A stretch of DNA of 51,217 nt from Nocardiopsis sp. JB363 (GTDB lineage Bacteria; Actinomycetota; Actinomycetes; Streptosporangiales; Streptosporangiaceae), in contig NZ_FRFF01000046.1 of NCBI RefSeq assembly GCF_900143625.1, positions 1 to 51,217 of the forward strand. The letters run 5' to 3'. The notes beneath the pieces are model-generated. The model had not been told where the DNA came from. It worked only from the letters and a program-made list of their open reading frames with translations, and made no database searches. A program made the position numbers and the translations under genes. Below are positions 1 through 6,712 of the stretch, one piece after another (position 1 is the stretch's first letter; each line of letters begins with the position of its first letter).

Positions 1-186
1 GGCCACCTCCACCCACCCTCCATGGACCTCAATGAGGGCACCACCCTCCCCTTTCAACGCCCTCCCCTTCACGAGCAACTTCGAGCAAGGGCGTTGGCCC
101 GCCACCGGACGCGGGCTTTGATGGGTGTGGGGCGATCACCCGGAACTCCGGATCGCCCTCTTCCACCCACGACCCCCACCCTGTGA
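1..186 (+). CDS. Possible 3' end of an upstream gene (partial)
   Basis: The first reading frame is open from the left edge to a TGA at 184-186, giving 61 codons including an internal ATG at 22. The tail is basic and proline-rich, ending in PPTTPTL, and I recognise no family. The stop overlaps the start of the AGGAGGAGG ribosome binding site of the seven-codon gene at 200, so the two could be translationally coupled. It may be the end of a real gene running in from the left, or chance openness in GC-rich DNA. The window edge prevents a decision. Confidence 0.25.
   Translation, partial: GHLHPPSMDLNEGTTLPFQRPPLHEQLRARALARHRTRALMGVGRSPGTPDRPLPPTTPTL
94..122 (+). promoter_or_regulatory. Weak candidate promoter ahead of the mccA-like gene
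   Basis: TTGGCC at 94-99 and TTTGAT at 117-122 are separated by 17 bases, a sigma-70-like arrangement about 75 bases before the seven-codon gene. Matches to consensus are only moderate, and the element lies inside a possible partial reading frame, so this is tentative. Confidence 0.25.
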
Positions 187-199
187 GGAGGAGGCGGCC

Positions 200-223
200 A
201 TGAACGACGACGGCAACAACTGA
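200..223 (+). CDS. mccA: Microcin C-like heptapeptide precursor (MNDDGNN)
   Basis: Eight codons read Met-Asn-Asp-Asp-Gly-Asn-Asn-stop. An unusually strong Shine-Dalgarno, AGGAGGAGG at 186-194, sits five bases before the ATG. A perfect hairpin starts 25 bases after the stop. Known MccA of E. coli is also seven residues, MRTGNAN, and MccB enzymes require a C-terminal Asn, which becomes the site of AMP attachment. The MccB homologue at 800-1903 and a HIT hydrolase lie immediately beyond. The odd point is orientation: this gene converges on the enzyme genes instead of leading them. No other short ORF ending in Asn-stop was found in the mccB upstream region. It is far too short for automatic gene callers. 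Identification rests on length, C-terminal Asn, ribosome site and context, not on similarity of the peptide itself. Confidence 0.7.
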   Translation: MNDDGNN

Positions 224-247
224 CGACGACCGATAGCCGACACCTTC

Positions 248-280
248 GGGGCGGGGCGGACCAGGTCCGCCCCGCCCCTT
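248..280. terminator. Strong GC hairpin between mccA and the HIT gene
   Basis: A perfect 13-bp inverted repeat (248-260 with 266-278) encloses a 5-base loop and is followed by TTCCTCC. It lies between two convergent genes and could end transcription from both. Microcin C operons elsewhere also carry a hairpin just after mccA. Confidence 0.7.
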
Positions 281-311
281 CCTCCTACTCGCTCCCCCAA
301 CGCGCGTCGCC

Positions 312-803
312 TCAGATCGCCGCCACGGCCCGCACGCGCTCGGCGACCCTCGCCAGCCAATCGTCGTCCGCGCGGACGTGGTCGTGGGAGGACAAATACC
401 CCTGGTAGGAGTCGAAGTACCCGGTGATGGGCGAAGCCACCTCACGCCAACTCTCGCCCTGGTTGCCGGCGGTGTGGTGCATGGGGAAGAGCTTGACGTG
501 GGCGTGGTCGACCCCGTACCCCTCGTACATGATCCCGGTGCGGGCCACGTCCTCGAACGCTTCGTCCAGGAGTCGGGCCACCTGTCGGGCGGCCAGATGC
601 AGGGCGGTGTACTCCCTCGGTTCCATCTCCACCACGTAGCTGGGCCGGTGGGCCTTGGGGATCACCACCGAGAACCCCTCGGTGTTGGGGAAGATCGACA
701 GGAACGCCAGGTGATCGTCGTCCTCCCAGATCCGGTGGGCGGGCGCGTCTTCGGCCACGATCCGGCAGAAGACACAGTCGGGGGCGTGGGACTCGATACT
801 CAC
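312..803 (-). CDS. HIT-family hydrolase, probable microcin phosphoramidase (MccH-like immunity)
   Basis: A 163-residue histidine-triad protein. Cys10 and Cys13 (CVFC) match the metal-binding pair of many HIT proteins, and the motif HAHVKLF at about 100-106 keeps the first two histidines, including the nucleophile position 102, while the third is Lys. The family cleaves nucleoside phosphoramidates and similar bonds. MccH-type HIT enzymes confer immunity to peptide-nucleotide antibiotics by cutting the P-N bond of the processed toxin. I place the start at GTG 803: it overlaps the mccB stop as GTGA and has AAGGAG just upstream, whereas a longer reading to 857 would overlap mccB by 58 bases without need. 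Coupled expression with mccB fits an immunity role. A general housekeeping HIT function cannot be excluded. Confidence 0.85.
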   Translation of the reverse strand: MSIESHAPDCVFCRIVAEDAPAHRIWEDDDHLAFLSIFPNTEGFSVVIPKAHRPSYVVEMEPREYTALHLAARQVARLLDEAFEDVARTGIMYEGYGVDHAHVKLFPMHHTAGNQGESWREVASPITGYFDSYQGYLSSHDHVRADDDWLARVAERVRAVAAI

Positions 804-1903
804 AGGGCTCCTTGGTGTCGTGGTGTCGCGGGATGGACGTCGGCGCAGGTGACACAATGCGGGTCACGTTCGGCGGGCTGCTCCTGGATCGACAGCTCAT
901 GCGACCACACGCCCATCCGCCGGTTCAGGGCCGCCGGTACTCCGAACCCTCCCAGGTGGCGCAGGACGTCCAGCGCGGCCAGAGAAGAGGCGAGCATGTT
1001 GACCGGGCCGTTGGACGGCGCCTGGTAACGGGCGTTAACCCGTCCGATGAGCGCCGCCAACTCGGGTTCGTCGGCGGGTGCGCGTGCCGTGAGTAGTCGA
1101 CAGTCCCAGCACCCGGTGGTTCCGGGGACCACCAACGGCCCCCACACCGCGACGTCGTTGACGTAACAGGCGTTCAACCACGCCTGGCCAGAGTCGACGC
1201 AGTGGGCGTTCACCAGGCCGGTCAGCCCCGGTGAGTCGGCGGAGACCAACAGCAGGTCCGCCTCCGGAAGGGCTCTCAGGTCCTCGATATCGGTCGGCGC
1301 ACCGACGATGGTCCGGATACGGCACCCGGGGTTGCGGCGACGTAGTTCCCGAGCCAGGGCCCGACTCTTGGATGCACCGGCGTCGGCCTCGGTGAACAGG
1401 AACTGGCGGGTCAGGTTGCTCAGCTCCACGTGGTCGGCGTCCACCAGGGTCAACGCGCCGACCCCGGCGGTGGCCAAGGTGACGGCGACCAGGTTGCCGA
1501 TCCCGCCACACCCAAGCAGGAGCACATGAGCGGAGGCCAGTCGTCGCTGTACTCGCCGTGCGTCCGCGCCGGACAACTCGTAGAACAGGGCGTGCCTGCT
1601 GTAGCGGTCCTCAGGGTCGTAGGCGGAGGCCAAGATCAAGCAGTTTCCGTGTTCCAGGGTCAGCATCACCGCCTCGGCACGGGCCGCCTCCACCCGGCAA
1701 GGGCCACGTAGGAAGTCCAGGGCCTCGGCGCGAGTCCGTGGCTCGCGGAAGTGGTCGGCGAGTTGGACCAGTGGGCGCCACAGATTCCGGTCCTGGATGC
1801 TCTGTTGCACGGAACCGAAACCGAGGAAGAGCGTGCCGTCCTGGACCCCGATACGGACGTAGGGGGCGAGTATTCGTGGGGGTGGGCCACCTGAAGGATG
1901 CAC
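800..1903 (-). CDS. mccB: MccB-like E1/ThiF-family peptide adenylyltransferase
   Basis: A 367-residue protein of the E1-like superfamily, close to the 350 residues of E. coli MccB, which adenylates the C-terminal Asn of MccA twice to form an N-P linked nucleotide. An N-terminal peptide-clamp-like segment (about 10-90) precedes PEDRYSRH. The nucleotide-binding GCGGIGN is at 131-137, followed by VDADHVELSNLTRQ at 154-167, the VSAD loop at 220-223, YVNDVAVWGP near 247-256, and zinc cysteines CWDC (265-268) and CVTC (350-353). From memory, the order and spacing follow MccB more closely than ThiF, MoeB or TOMM cyclodehydratase partners. The start is GTG 1903, with an in-frame TGA six codons upstream and a GAAAGG ribosome site. 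It is divergent from the regulator operon beginning at 2092. Confidence 0.9.
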   Translation of the reverse strand: MHPSGGPPPRILAPYVRIGVQDGTLFLGFGSVQQSIQDRNLWRPLVQLADHFREPRTRAEALDFLRGPCRVEAARAEAVMLTLEHGNCLILASAYDPEDRYSRHALFYELSGADARRVQRRLASAHVLLLGCGGIGNLVAVTLATAGVGALTLVDADHVELSNLTRQFLFTEADAGASKSRALARELRRRNPGCRIRTIVGAPTDIEDLRALPEADLLLVSADSPGLTGLVNAHCVDSGQAWLNACYVNDVAVWGPLVVPGTTGCWDCRLLTARAPADEPELAALIGRVNARYQAPSNGPVNMLASSLAALDVLRHLGGFGVPAALNRRMGVWSHELSIQEQPAERDPHCVTCADVHPATPRHQGAL

Positions 1904-2091
1904 CAGGGAAACCGCCTTTCAGCAGGGCCACGGAGGCCGGGACCGGGTCACCGCCGAACGTAGAACCGGCAAGACCCCCGAACCGGAAAGTTGCTCCGAA
2001 TTGCTCCCGGAGGTCATGCCAAAGCCTGGAAACGCCTGGTGGCGATCGGCGAGACTGGGTCCCCGGCCCCCAGAAGAGGAAGCCCGCACTC
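1904..2091. promoter_or_regulatory. Divergent intergenic region between mccB and the regulator operon
   Basis: This 188-base spacer must hold the promoters for mccB (leftward) and for the Cys-Pro protein operon (rightward). I checked its minus strand for a short ORF ending in an Asn codon plus stop, as expected of a second mccA, and found none. No clear -35/-10 pair stands out. Confidence 0.5.
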
Positions 2092-2292
2092 ATGAAGCTA
2101 CGCAAGATAGGCACCACCTCACAGGACGGTGGATGTCCGACGCTGTACGAGACCGACACCGGTGACATTGTGGTCCAGGGTGACCGGCTGACCGATCCCG
2201 AAGCATTGGCCCAGCTGAGCGACGTTCTGGAGGGTGAGGAGTTCATCGTCGTCCCCCGAGCCCTGCTGACGCGCTTCGCCCCCAAGGAGTGA
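2092..2292 (+). CDS. Small Cys-Pro protein, copy A (unknown function)
   Basis: A 66-residue protein with CPTLYETDTGDIVVQGDRLT in its centre (residues about 15-34) and VVPRALL near the end. It is paralogous to the proteins at 7320 and 14757, which share the pattern C-P-x-[IL]-[WY]-E-x-[DN]-x-G-D-I-x-V. In all three places it is followed directly by a DUF6879 gene. Function is unknown; the constant pairing suggests the two products act together. ATG 2092 has AGAGGAAG upstream, and the gene ends one base before the next start. A distant relation to DUF397, which accompanies HTH/DUF5753 regulators in streptomycetes, is possible but not shown. Confidence 0.8.
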   Translation: MKLRKIGTTSQDGGCPTLYETDTGDIVVQGDRLTDPEALAQLSDVLEGEEFIVVPRALLTRFAPKE

Positions 2293-2293
2293 G

Positions 2294-2821
2294 ATGCCCC
2301 CGATCCTCAGCGGAGAGGACTTCACCGACCTCTTCCGCCGCTACCGCCACACGGCATGGCGGCTCGAAACCCGCTCCCACTACGGAAAGCTCAACGAGGA
2401 TCAGCCCTTTCAGGACTGGTCGGCGGGCAAGGACCCCGGCCTGGAATGGTTCAAGCCCTGGCTGCACATGATGCGCGAGGAGCTCGCCACCGGAAAGCGG
2501 ATGGAGCGGGTACGCCTCATCGACGATCCACCCTCGGACTACCTGCGTTGGGAGTTGTGGGGGACTCCCTACAACCTCGGGGTGGGTGAGGACATCCGTT
2601 ATCTGCCCCGCGACCACTCGGTCGTCGCCGAGCTCCTCGACCACGACTTCTGGGTCTTCGACAGCCGCACGGTGGCTCGCCTGGAGTTCGATGGTGACCG
2701 GTTCCTCGGGGCGAGCCTCAGCGAAGACCCCGGGTACGTGTTGACTGCGCTCCAGGCACGCGACGCGGCATGGCATCATGCTCTGACGTTCACGGAGTAC
2801 ATGGCGACAAGGGCACGATGA
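2294..2821 (+). CDS. DUF6879 family protein, copy A
   Basis: A 175-residue soluble protein with the family landmarks RVRLIDDPPSDYLRWEL (about 72-88), GEDIRYLPR (about 97-105) and DFWVFD (about 116-121). Members of this family sit beside HTH/DUF5753 regulators in actinomycete WhiJ-like loci. The biochemical role is unknown. It is packed between the Cys-Pro protein (1-base gap) and the regulator (ATGA overlap at 2818-2821), so the three are very probably one transcript. Confidence 0.85.
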   Translation: MPPILSGEDFTDLFRRYRHTAWRLETRSHYGKLNEDQPFQDWSAGKDPGLEWFKPWLHMMREELATGKRMERVRLIDDPPSDYLRWELWGTPYNLGVGEDIRYLPRDHSVVAELLDHDFWVFDSRTVARLEFDGDRFLGASLSEDPGYVLTALQARDAAWHHALTFTEYMATRAR

Positions 2822-3681
2822 CCGATTACCAGACGGCTCGGGTCTCGCTCGGTGTCCGCTTGCGCGAACTCCGGGGCGAGGCCGGGCTGTCCGGCAGAGA
2901 ACTCGCGGCACGCCTGGACTGGCAGCCCTCCAAGGTGTCGAAATTGGAGCATGGCAGGCAGACCGCGAGTGTGGAGGATCTGCGCTCGTGGGCACGGGTG
3001 TGCGGACGCCCACAGGCGACGGAAGGGCTATTGGCCCAACTCCGCTCCTTGGAAACTCACTACGCGAGCTGGCGCCGGCAACTCGCCGGTGGACATGGAC
3101 CACGTCAACGCTCGTACTCACCTCTGGACAGTCGTACCCGGCACTTCCGGATCTTCGAGGCGGCGTGCGTTCCCGGGCTCCTCCAGACTCAGGATTACGC
3201 GAAGTTCATGTTCCGTCGGGGGGTGCGTCGACACCGCACACCCGATGACGGAGACGAGGCGGTACGCGCCCGGATGGAACGGCAGGGCATCCTCGACCTG
3301 CCCGACAAGACCTTCCACGTCCTGCTCTGGGAGCCCGCTCTACGGATCCGCCTGGGCCCGGACGTGGTCATGGTCGAACAGCTCTCCCGCGTCATCACGG
3401 AGATCGCTCGGGAAAGGGTCGAGATCGGTGTGATCCCCATGGCCATGAGCATGGACGTGGTGCCCTCACACGGTTTTTGGATCTTCGACGACGACCGGGT
3501 GTTGGTGGAGACGATCGGGGCCGAACTCTGCCTGACGGAGGAGGTCGCGGTGACGCCCTACGTGCGGATGTTCGACGAGCTGTCCCGCTCGGCGTTGCGA
3601 GGTCTGGCCGCTATCCGCCTGGTGGAGTCGGTCCGCCGCGACTTGGGTGGCGGCGCCCAAACCTCGCCCGACAGGAAGTGA
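2818..3681 (+). CDS. XRE-family HTH regulator with DUF5753 (Scr1-like) domain
   Basis: A 287-residue transcription regulator. An N-terminal helix-turn-helix (about residues 9-65, including LAARLDWQPSKVSKLEHGRQ) is followed by a DUF5753 ligand- or partner-binding domain (about 95-275) with the typical VPGLLQTQDYAKFMF segment. I use ATG 2818, which overlaps the DUF6879 stop as ATGA, not the longer reading from 2770. Such regulators usually control neighbouring development or secondary-metabolite genes with small partner proteins, so it may control this locus and perhaps the divergent mccB operon; this is inference. Confidence 0.9.
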   Translation: MTDYQTARVSLGVRLRELRGEAGLSGRELAARLDWQPSKVSKLEHGRQTASVEDLRSWARVCGRPQATEGLLAQLRSLETHYASWRRQLAGGHGPRQRSYSPLDSRTRHFRIFEAACVPGLLQTQDYAKFMFRRGVRRHRTPDDGDEAVRARMERQGILDLPDKTFHVLLWEPALRIRLGPDVVMVEQLSRVITEIARERVEIGVIPMAMSMDVVPSHGFWIFDDDRVLVETIGAELCLTEEVAVTPYVRMFDELSRSALRGLAAIRLVESVRRDLGGGAQTSPDRK

Positions 3682-3928
3682 ACACGTCGCAGCCGACCAG
3701 GACGGCGCGGTACTCCTGCACGTACCGGATGGACTCCTCTACGGCCTCAACCCCACCGCCGCCGCTTTGTGGGAACACCTCACTCAGGGGAAGGAATCGC
3801 GCGATCTTGTGGAAATCCTGGCCGTGCGCTGGGACGTGGACCCGGACAGGATCCAAGCCGACACCGTCGCCCTCATCGAGGACCTGTCACGGCTCGGGCT
3901 GCTTTCTCCGGTGGAGGAGGAACGATGA
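3647..3928 (+). CDS. PqqD-like RiPP recognition protein
   Basis: A 93-residue PqqD-family protein. Core features are DGAVLLHVPDGLLYGLNPTA followed by WEHL and the C-terminal helix pair VDPDRIQADTVALIEDLSRLGLL. Stand-alone PqqD domains (the RRE or lasso B1 type) bind the leader of a RiPP precursor and deliver it to processing enzymes. The only in-frame start before the fold is GTG 3647, overlapping the regulator by 35 bases without a strong ribosome site. The gene couples to the next one through an ATGA overlap at 3925-3928. The partner precursor peptide is not obvious nearby. Confidence 0.8.
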   Translation: MAAPKPRPTGSEHVAADQDGAVLLHVPDGLLYGLNPTAAALWEHLTQGKESRDLVEILAVRWDVDPDRIQADTVALIEDLSRLGLLSPVEEER

Positions 3929-4347
3929 GCAGCTCCCCCATGGCGATCCGCCCGGAGAACTCCCGACCTGTCCCCTTGCGGTACAGGATCGCGGGGGTAC
4001 TCGGCTGCGTCTGCGCGCTCATTCTCCTCAGGTTTCCGGTGTCGGTCAGCCTGAAGCTCATTCGCCGACTCAACGGGAACACGTCCCGGGAGGCCTCCGT
4101 CCATGAAGCCGCGAGGGTGGTCGAGGCCGTCCGCGCGGTGGGCCGCTTCTTTCCCGGGAGGTTCGCCTGTCTGGAAAGTGCGCTGTCCTCGACCTTGGCC
4201 GCCCTGATGCTACGGCGCCGTGTCGACTGGTGTGTCGGTGCCCGCATGATGCCCTATGCCGCCCGTTCCTGGGTCGAGGCGGCCGGCGAACCGATCGGGG
4301 AACCCGAATTCTCCAACCACCCCTACCTGGTGCTGGTACGCACCTGA
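3925..4347 (+). CDS. Lasso-peptide B2-like (transglutaminase-fold) protein with altered active site
   Basis: A 140-residue protein of the lasso biosynthesis B2 leader-peptidase family. A hydrophobic segment (about 22-40) precedes the domain. The nucleophile region RFACLESALSSTLAALMLRRR places the Cys at 82. The usual A-H-A-W-V-E motif reads A-R-S-W-V-E, so the catalytic His is Arg114, followed by the normal GEPIGEP segment. If the family mechanism (Cys-His-Asp) holds, it may be inactive or work differently. GGAGGAGG sits before ATG 3925. It follows the PqqD-like gene, as B1-B2 pairs do, but no asparagine-synthetase-like lasso cyclase is present. Confidence 0.8.
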   Translation: MSSSPMAIRPENSRPVPLRYRIAGVLGCVCALILLRFPVSVSLKLIRRLNGNTSREASVHEAARVVEAVRAVGRFFPGRFACLESALSSTLAALMLRRRVDWCVGARMMPYAARSWVEAAGEPIGEPEFSNHPYLVLVRT

Positions 4348-4395
4348 ACACCCACCGATACGACCATGGGCGCCACTGCCCTGGCTGGGAGAAGC

Positions 4396-5430
4396 ATGAA
4401 CGACGACCGCGTCCAGGATTCCTTCGCCGCCGTCCCGGAGGAGTACTACACCCATCGCGAGGACGGAAGCCTCATCACCCAGAGCACCTCGGCCCAAGGC
4501 ATCGGTGAGATGCTCGCCCGGCTGGACGTCCGCCCGGGGATGCGGGTGTTGGAGATCGGCACCGGGTCGGGGTTCTCCGGCGCGCTGCTCGGCGCGCTCG
4601 TGGGTGAGCGTGGATCTGTGGTCTCCATCGACGTCATGGCCGATCTGGTCGAACGCGCGCAGAAGCTGCATACCGCGCGCGGAGCGGACAACATCACCGT
4701 CATCACCCGTGATGGCGCGGAGGGAGCACCCGAGCACGCTCCCTACGACAGGATCGTGGCGTGGGCGAGCAGCGAGATGTTGCATTCGACCTGGGCGGAC
4801 CAGTGCGTGCCGGGTGCGGTACTGGTCGTTCCGATCACCCTCATCGACCTGCCCCGTTCCAACGCGATCGTGCGGGCCCATCGCACTCGGAACGGGGAGT
4901 TGGCGGCCGACCGGCTGTGGTCCGGAGGATACGTGGAGATGCACCCGGAGGTACTCGACCAGTGGCTGGTACCTCCACGGGGTGTCGACGCTCGGTCCAC
5001 CGATGCACAGGGACATCCTTGGTGGATCAGCGCCGTGTGGTCCCGAAACGGTGATGGCGTGCGGGCGGCCGAGGCACTGCTCGCGGAGTTGGCGGCCGGC
5101 GCCGAGGAACGTGAGGGTCCACTCGGTGAGGGTGAGTCGGTAGGCGATTTCCACGCCTACCTGTACGCGGCACGGCCCGAGGGCCTGAGCATGCTCGGCC
5201 TGGGAGCGCGTGGTTGGGCGCCCGGTCACTCCAGCGCGCGCGGAGCCGCCGCGCTGCTCGGCGACGGGAGCCTGGTCCACAGCGCGGATACCGGATCGGT
5301 GGAACAGGTGCACCGGTGGGCGGATCAGTGGCGTCTGACCAGGTCCCCCGGAGCCGCGTCCCTGCGGCCGGTATTGGAGGAGGTGCGCGGCGGTATGCTC
5401 GTTCGCGCTCATGCCGCGGTTCCCGCCTAG
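4396..5430 (+). CDS. Protein-L-isoaspartate methyltransferase-like enzyme 1
   Basis: A 344-residue SAM-dependent methyltransferase of the PCMT type. The N-terminal DGSLITQSTSAQ resembles the PIMT substrate loop, and VLEIGTGSGFSGALLG (about 51-66) is the SAM-binding motif. About 120 extra C-terminal residues follow the catalytic fold. RiPP-associated PIMT homologues methylate Asp side chains to give aspartimides in lasso peptides, lanthipeptides, graspetides and imiditides. I choose ATG 4396 over ATG 4366 because GGGAGAAG lies just upstream of 4396. It lies 48 bases after the B2-like gene. The substrate is not known. Confidence 0.8.
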   Translation: MNDDRVQDSFAAVPEEYYTHREDGSLITQSTSAQGIGEMLARLDVRPGMRVLEIGTGSGFSGALLGALVGERGSVVSIDVMADLVERAQKLHTARGADNITVITRDGAEGAPEHAPYDRIVAWASSEMLHSTWADQCVPGAVLVVPITLIDLPRSNAIVRAHRTRNGELAADRLWSGGYVEMHPEVLDQWLVPPRGVDARSTDAQGHPWWISAVWSRNGDGVRAAEALLAELAAGAEEREGPLGEGESVGDFHAYLYAARPEGLSMLGLGARGWAPGHSSARGAAALLGDGSLVHSADTGSVEQVHRWADQWRLTRSPGAASLRPVLEEVRGGMLVRAHAAVPA

Positions 5431-5444
5431 AAGAAGGAGCATAC

Positions 5445-5516
5445 GTGAGCGGCCCGGAAACACCTCGTGCTCGGGGTGCGTCCGGTGATGGCAAGCACGA
5501 GAGGGATGACAAGTAG
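5445..5516 (+). CDS. 23-residue peptide ORF between two methyltransferases
   Basis: GTG 5445 has an excellent ribosome site (AAGGAG, five bases before) and reads 23 codons to TAG 5514-5516, immediately followed by the GTG of the next methyltransferase. The product is hydrophilic, includes the ASGDG segment, and ends KHERDDK. Its place between two PIMT-like genes and its Asp residues make it a candidate substrate peptide. It could equally be a translation-coupling leader. No known RiPP core motif or Cys is present. Confidence 0.4.
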   Translation: MSGPETPRARGASGDGKHERDDK

Positions 5517-6644
5517 GTGCTCCCCCCACACCAGAAACTGGTCGCCCGCCTCGAACGGGCGGGCGTCCTGCCCCGGCACTGGCGTACCGCGTTCACGCGG
5601 GTCGAGCGCCATCACTTCCTGCCCGACCGAATCACCGCGCCCGACGGCGAGGTCGTGGACCGCTCCCAGGACCCCAAGCGCTGGCTCGACCTGGCCTACG
5701 ACGACATCCCGATCATCACCCAACTCGACGACGGCACCGAGGACGGGAGCGGGTACCCGACCAGTTCCGCCTCGCAGCCCACGATCGTCGCCGACATGCT
5801 CTCCCGCCTGGACGTCCTCCCCGGAATGCGGGTCCTGGAAGTGGGCACCGGAACCGGGTACAACTCCGCGTTGCTCTGCGAACTGTTGGGGGAAGAGAAC
5901 GTCACCACCATCGAGGTCGACGCGGACCTCGCCGAACAGGCCCGGGAACGCCTACTCGGCACCGGTCTCGCTCCACTCGTGGTCACCGGTGACGGCGCCC
6001 GGGGGTGGCCGGCCCGAGCCCCCTTCGACCGGGTGATCTGCACCGCCGCCGTCCAACGCGTGCCCTACGCCTGGGTCGCCCAGACCAAACCGGGAGGCCG
6101 GATCCTCACTCCGTGGGGCACCGCCTTCCACAACGGGGTCCTGGCCGACCTCCGAGTCGGAACGGACGGCACCGCGCGGGGGCACTTCGAAGGTGACGTG
6201 GCGTTCATGTGGGTGCGCGACCAACGCGCACCCAGGCGGGTCGTCCAGACCCACGTCCGCCCCGAGGAACAGTCGTTCACGACCTCGAACACGAAACTGC
6301 ACCCCTACGAGCCGATCCACGACTTCGACGCGAGCTTCGCCATCGGCCTGCGCATGCCCACCGTGCTGAACCGGGTCGAGTTCGACTCAGGCGACACACA
6401 ACACTTCACGGTCCACCTGGTCGACCCCGGTACAGGGTCCTGGGCCTCCTGGCATATCGACCCCGAACAGCGGTCCCCCGGCCACGAGGTCCACCAACAC
6501 GGTCCCCGCGCCCTGTTCACCGAGTTGGCGGACGCCTACGAATGGTGGCGGGGGGCCGGGAAACCGGCGCACACCCGATTGGGCCTCACCGTGTCCGCCG
6601 AGCGACAAGAGGCTTGGCTGAACGATCCCCGAAGCCCGGTGTGA
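5517..6644 (+). CDS. Protein-L-isoaspartate methyltransferase-like enzyme 2 (FxLD-system type)
   Basis: A 375-residue methyltransferase with an N-terminal segment VERHHFLPDRI, a substrate loop YPTSSASQPTIVADML (about 81-96) and VLEVGTGTGYNSALLCELLG (about 108-127) for SAM. It resembles enzymes annotated as FxLD-system methyltransferases, which accompany actinobacterial lanthipeptide precursors. About 170 C-terminal residues lie beyond the Rossmann fold. It starts at GTG 5517, directly after the stop of the 23-codon ORF, and is only a distant paralogue of the preceding methyltransferase. No FxLD precursor was seen in the window. Confidence 0.8.
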   Translation: MLPPHQKLVARLERAGVLPRHWRTAFTRVERHHFLPDRITAPDGEVVDRSQDPKRWLDLAYDDIPIITQLDDGTEDGSGYPTSSASQPTIVADMLSRLDVLPGMRVLEVGTGTGYNSALLCELLGEENVTTIEVDADLAEQARERLLGTGLAPLVVTGDGARGWPARAPFDRVICTAAVQRVPYAWVAQTKPGGRILTPWGTAFHNGVLADLRVGTDGTARGHFEGDVAFMWVRDQRAPRRVVQTHVRPEEQSFTTSNTKLHPYEPIHDFDASFAIGLRMPTVLNRVEFDSGDTQHFTVHLVDPGTGSWASWHIDPEQRSPGHEVHQHGPRALFTELADAYEWWRGAGKPAHTRLGLTVSAERQEAWLNDPRSPV

Positions 6645-6712
6645 GCACGCGCCCACGTCTCCGATACCCCTACCGATCCATCACACATCGAGGTCCTTTG
6701 AAAGGCGTCGTC

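Noticed and set aside
200..211. ATGAACGACGAC also begins the methyltransferase gene at 4396
   Set aside because: Twelve shared bases at two starts are explained by codon bias for Asn-Asp-Asp; the following codons differ entirely.
1904..2091. Possible mccA upstream of mccB on the minus strand
   Set aside because: No Asn codon followed by a stop occurs in the minus-strand frames of this spacer.
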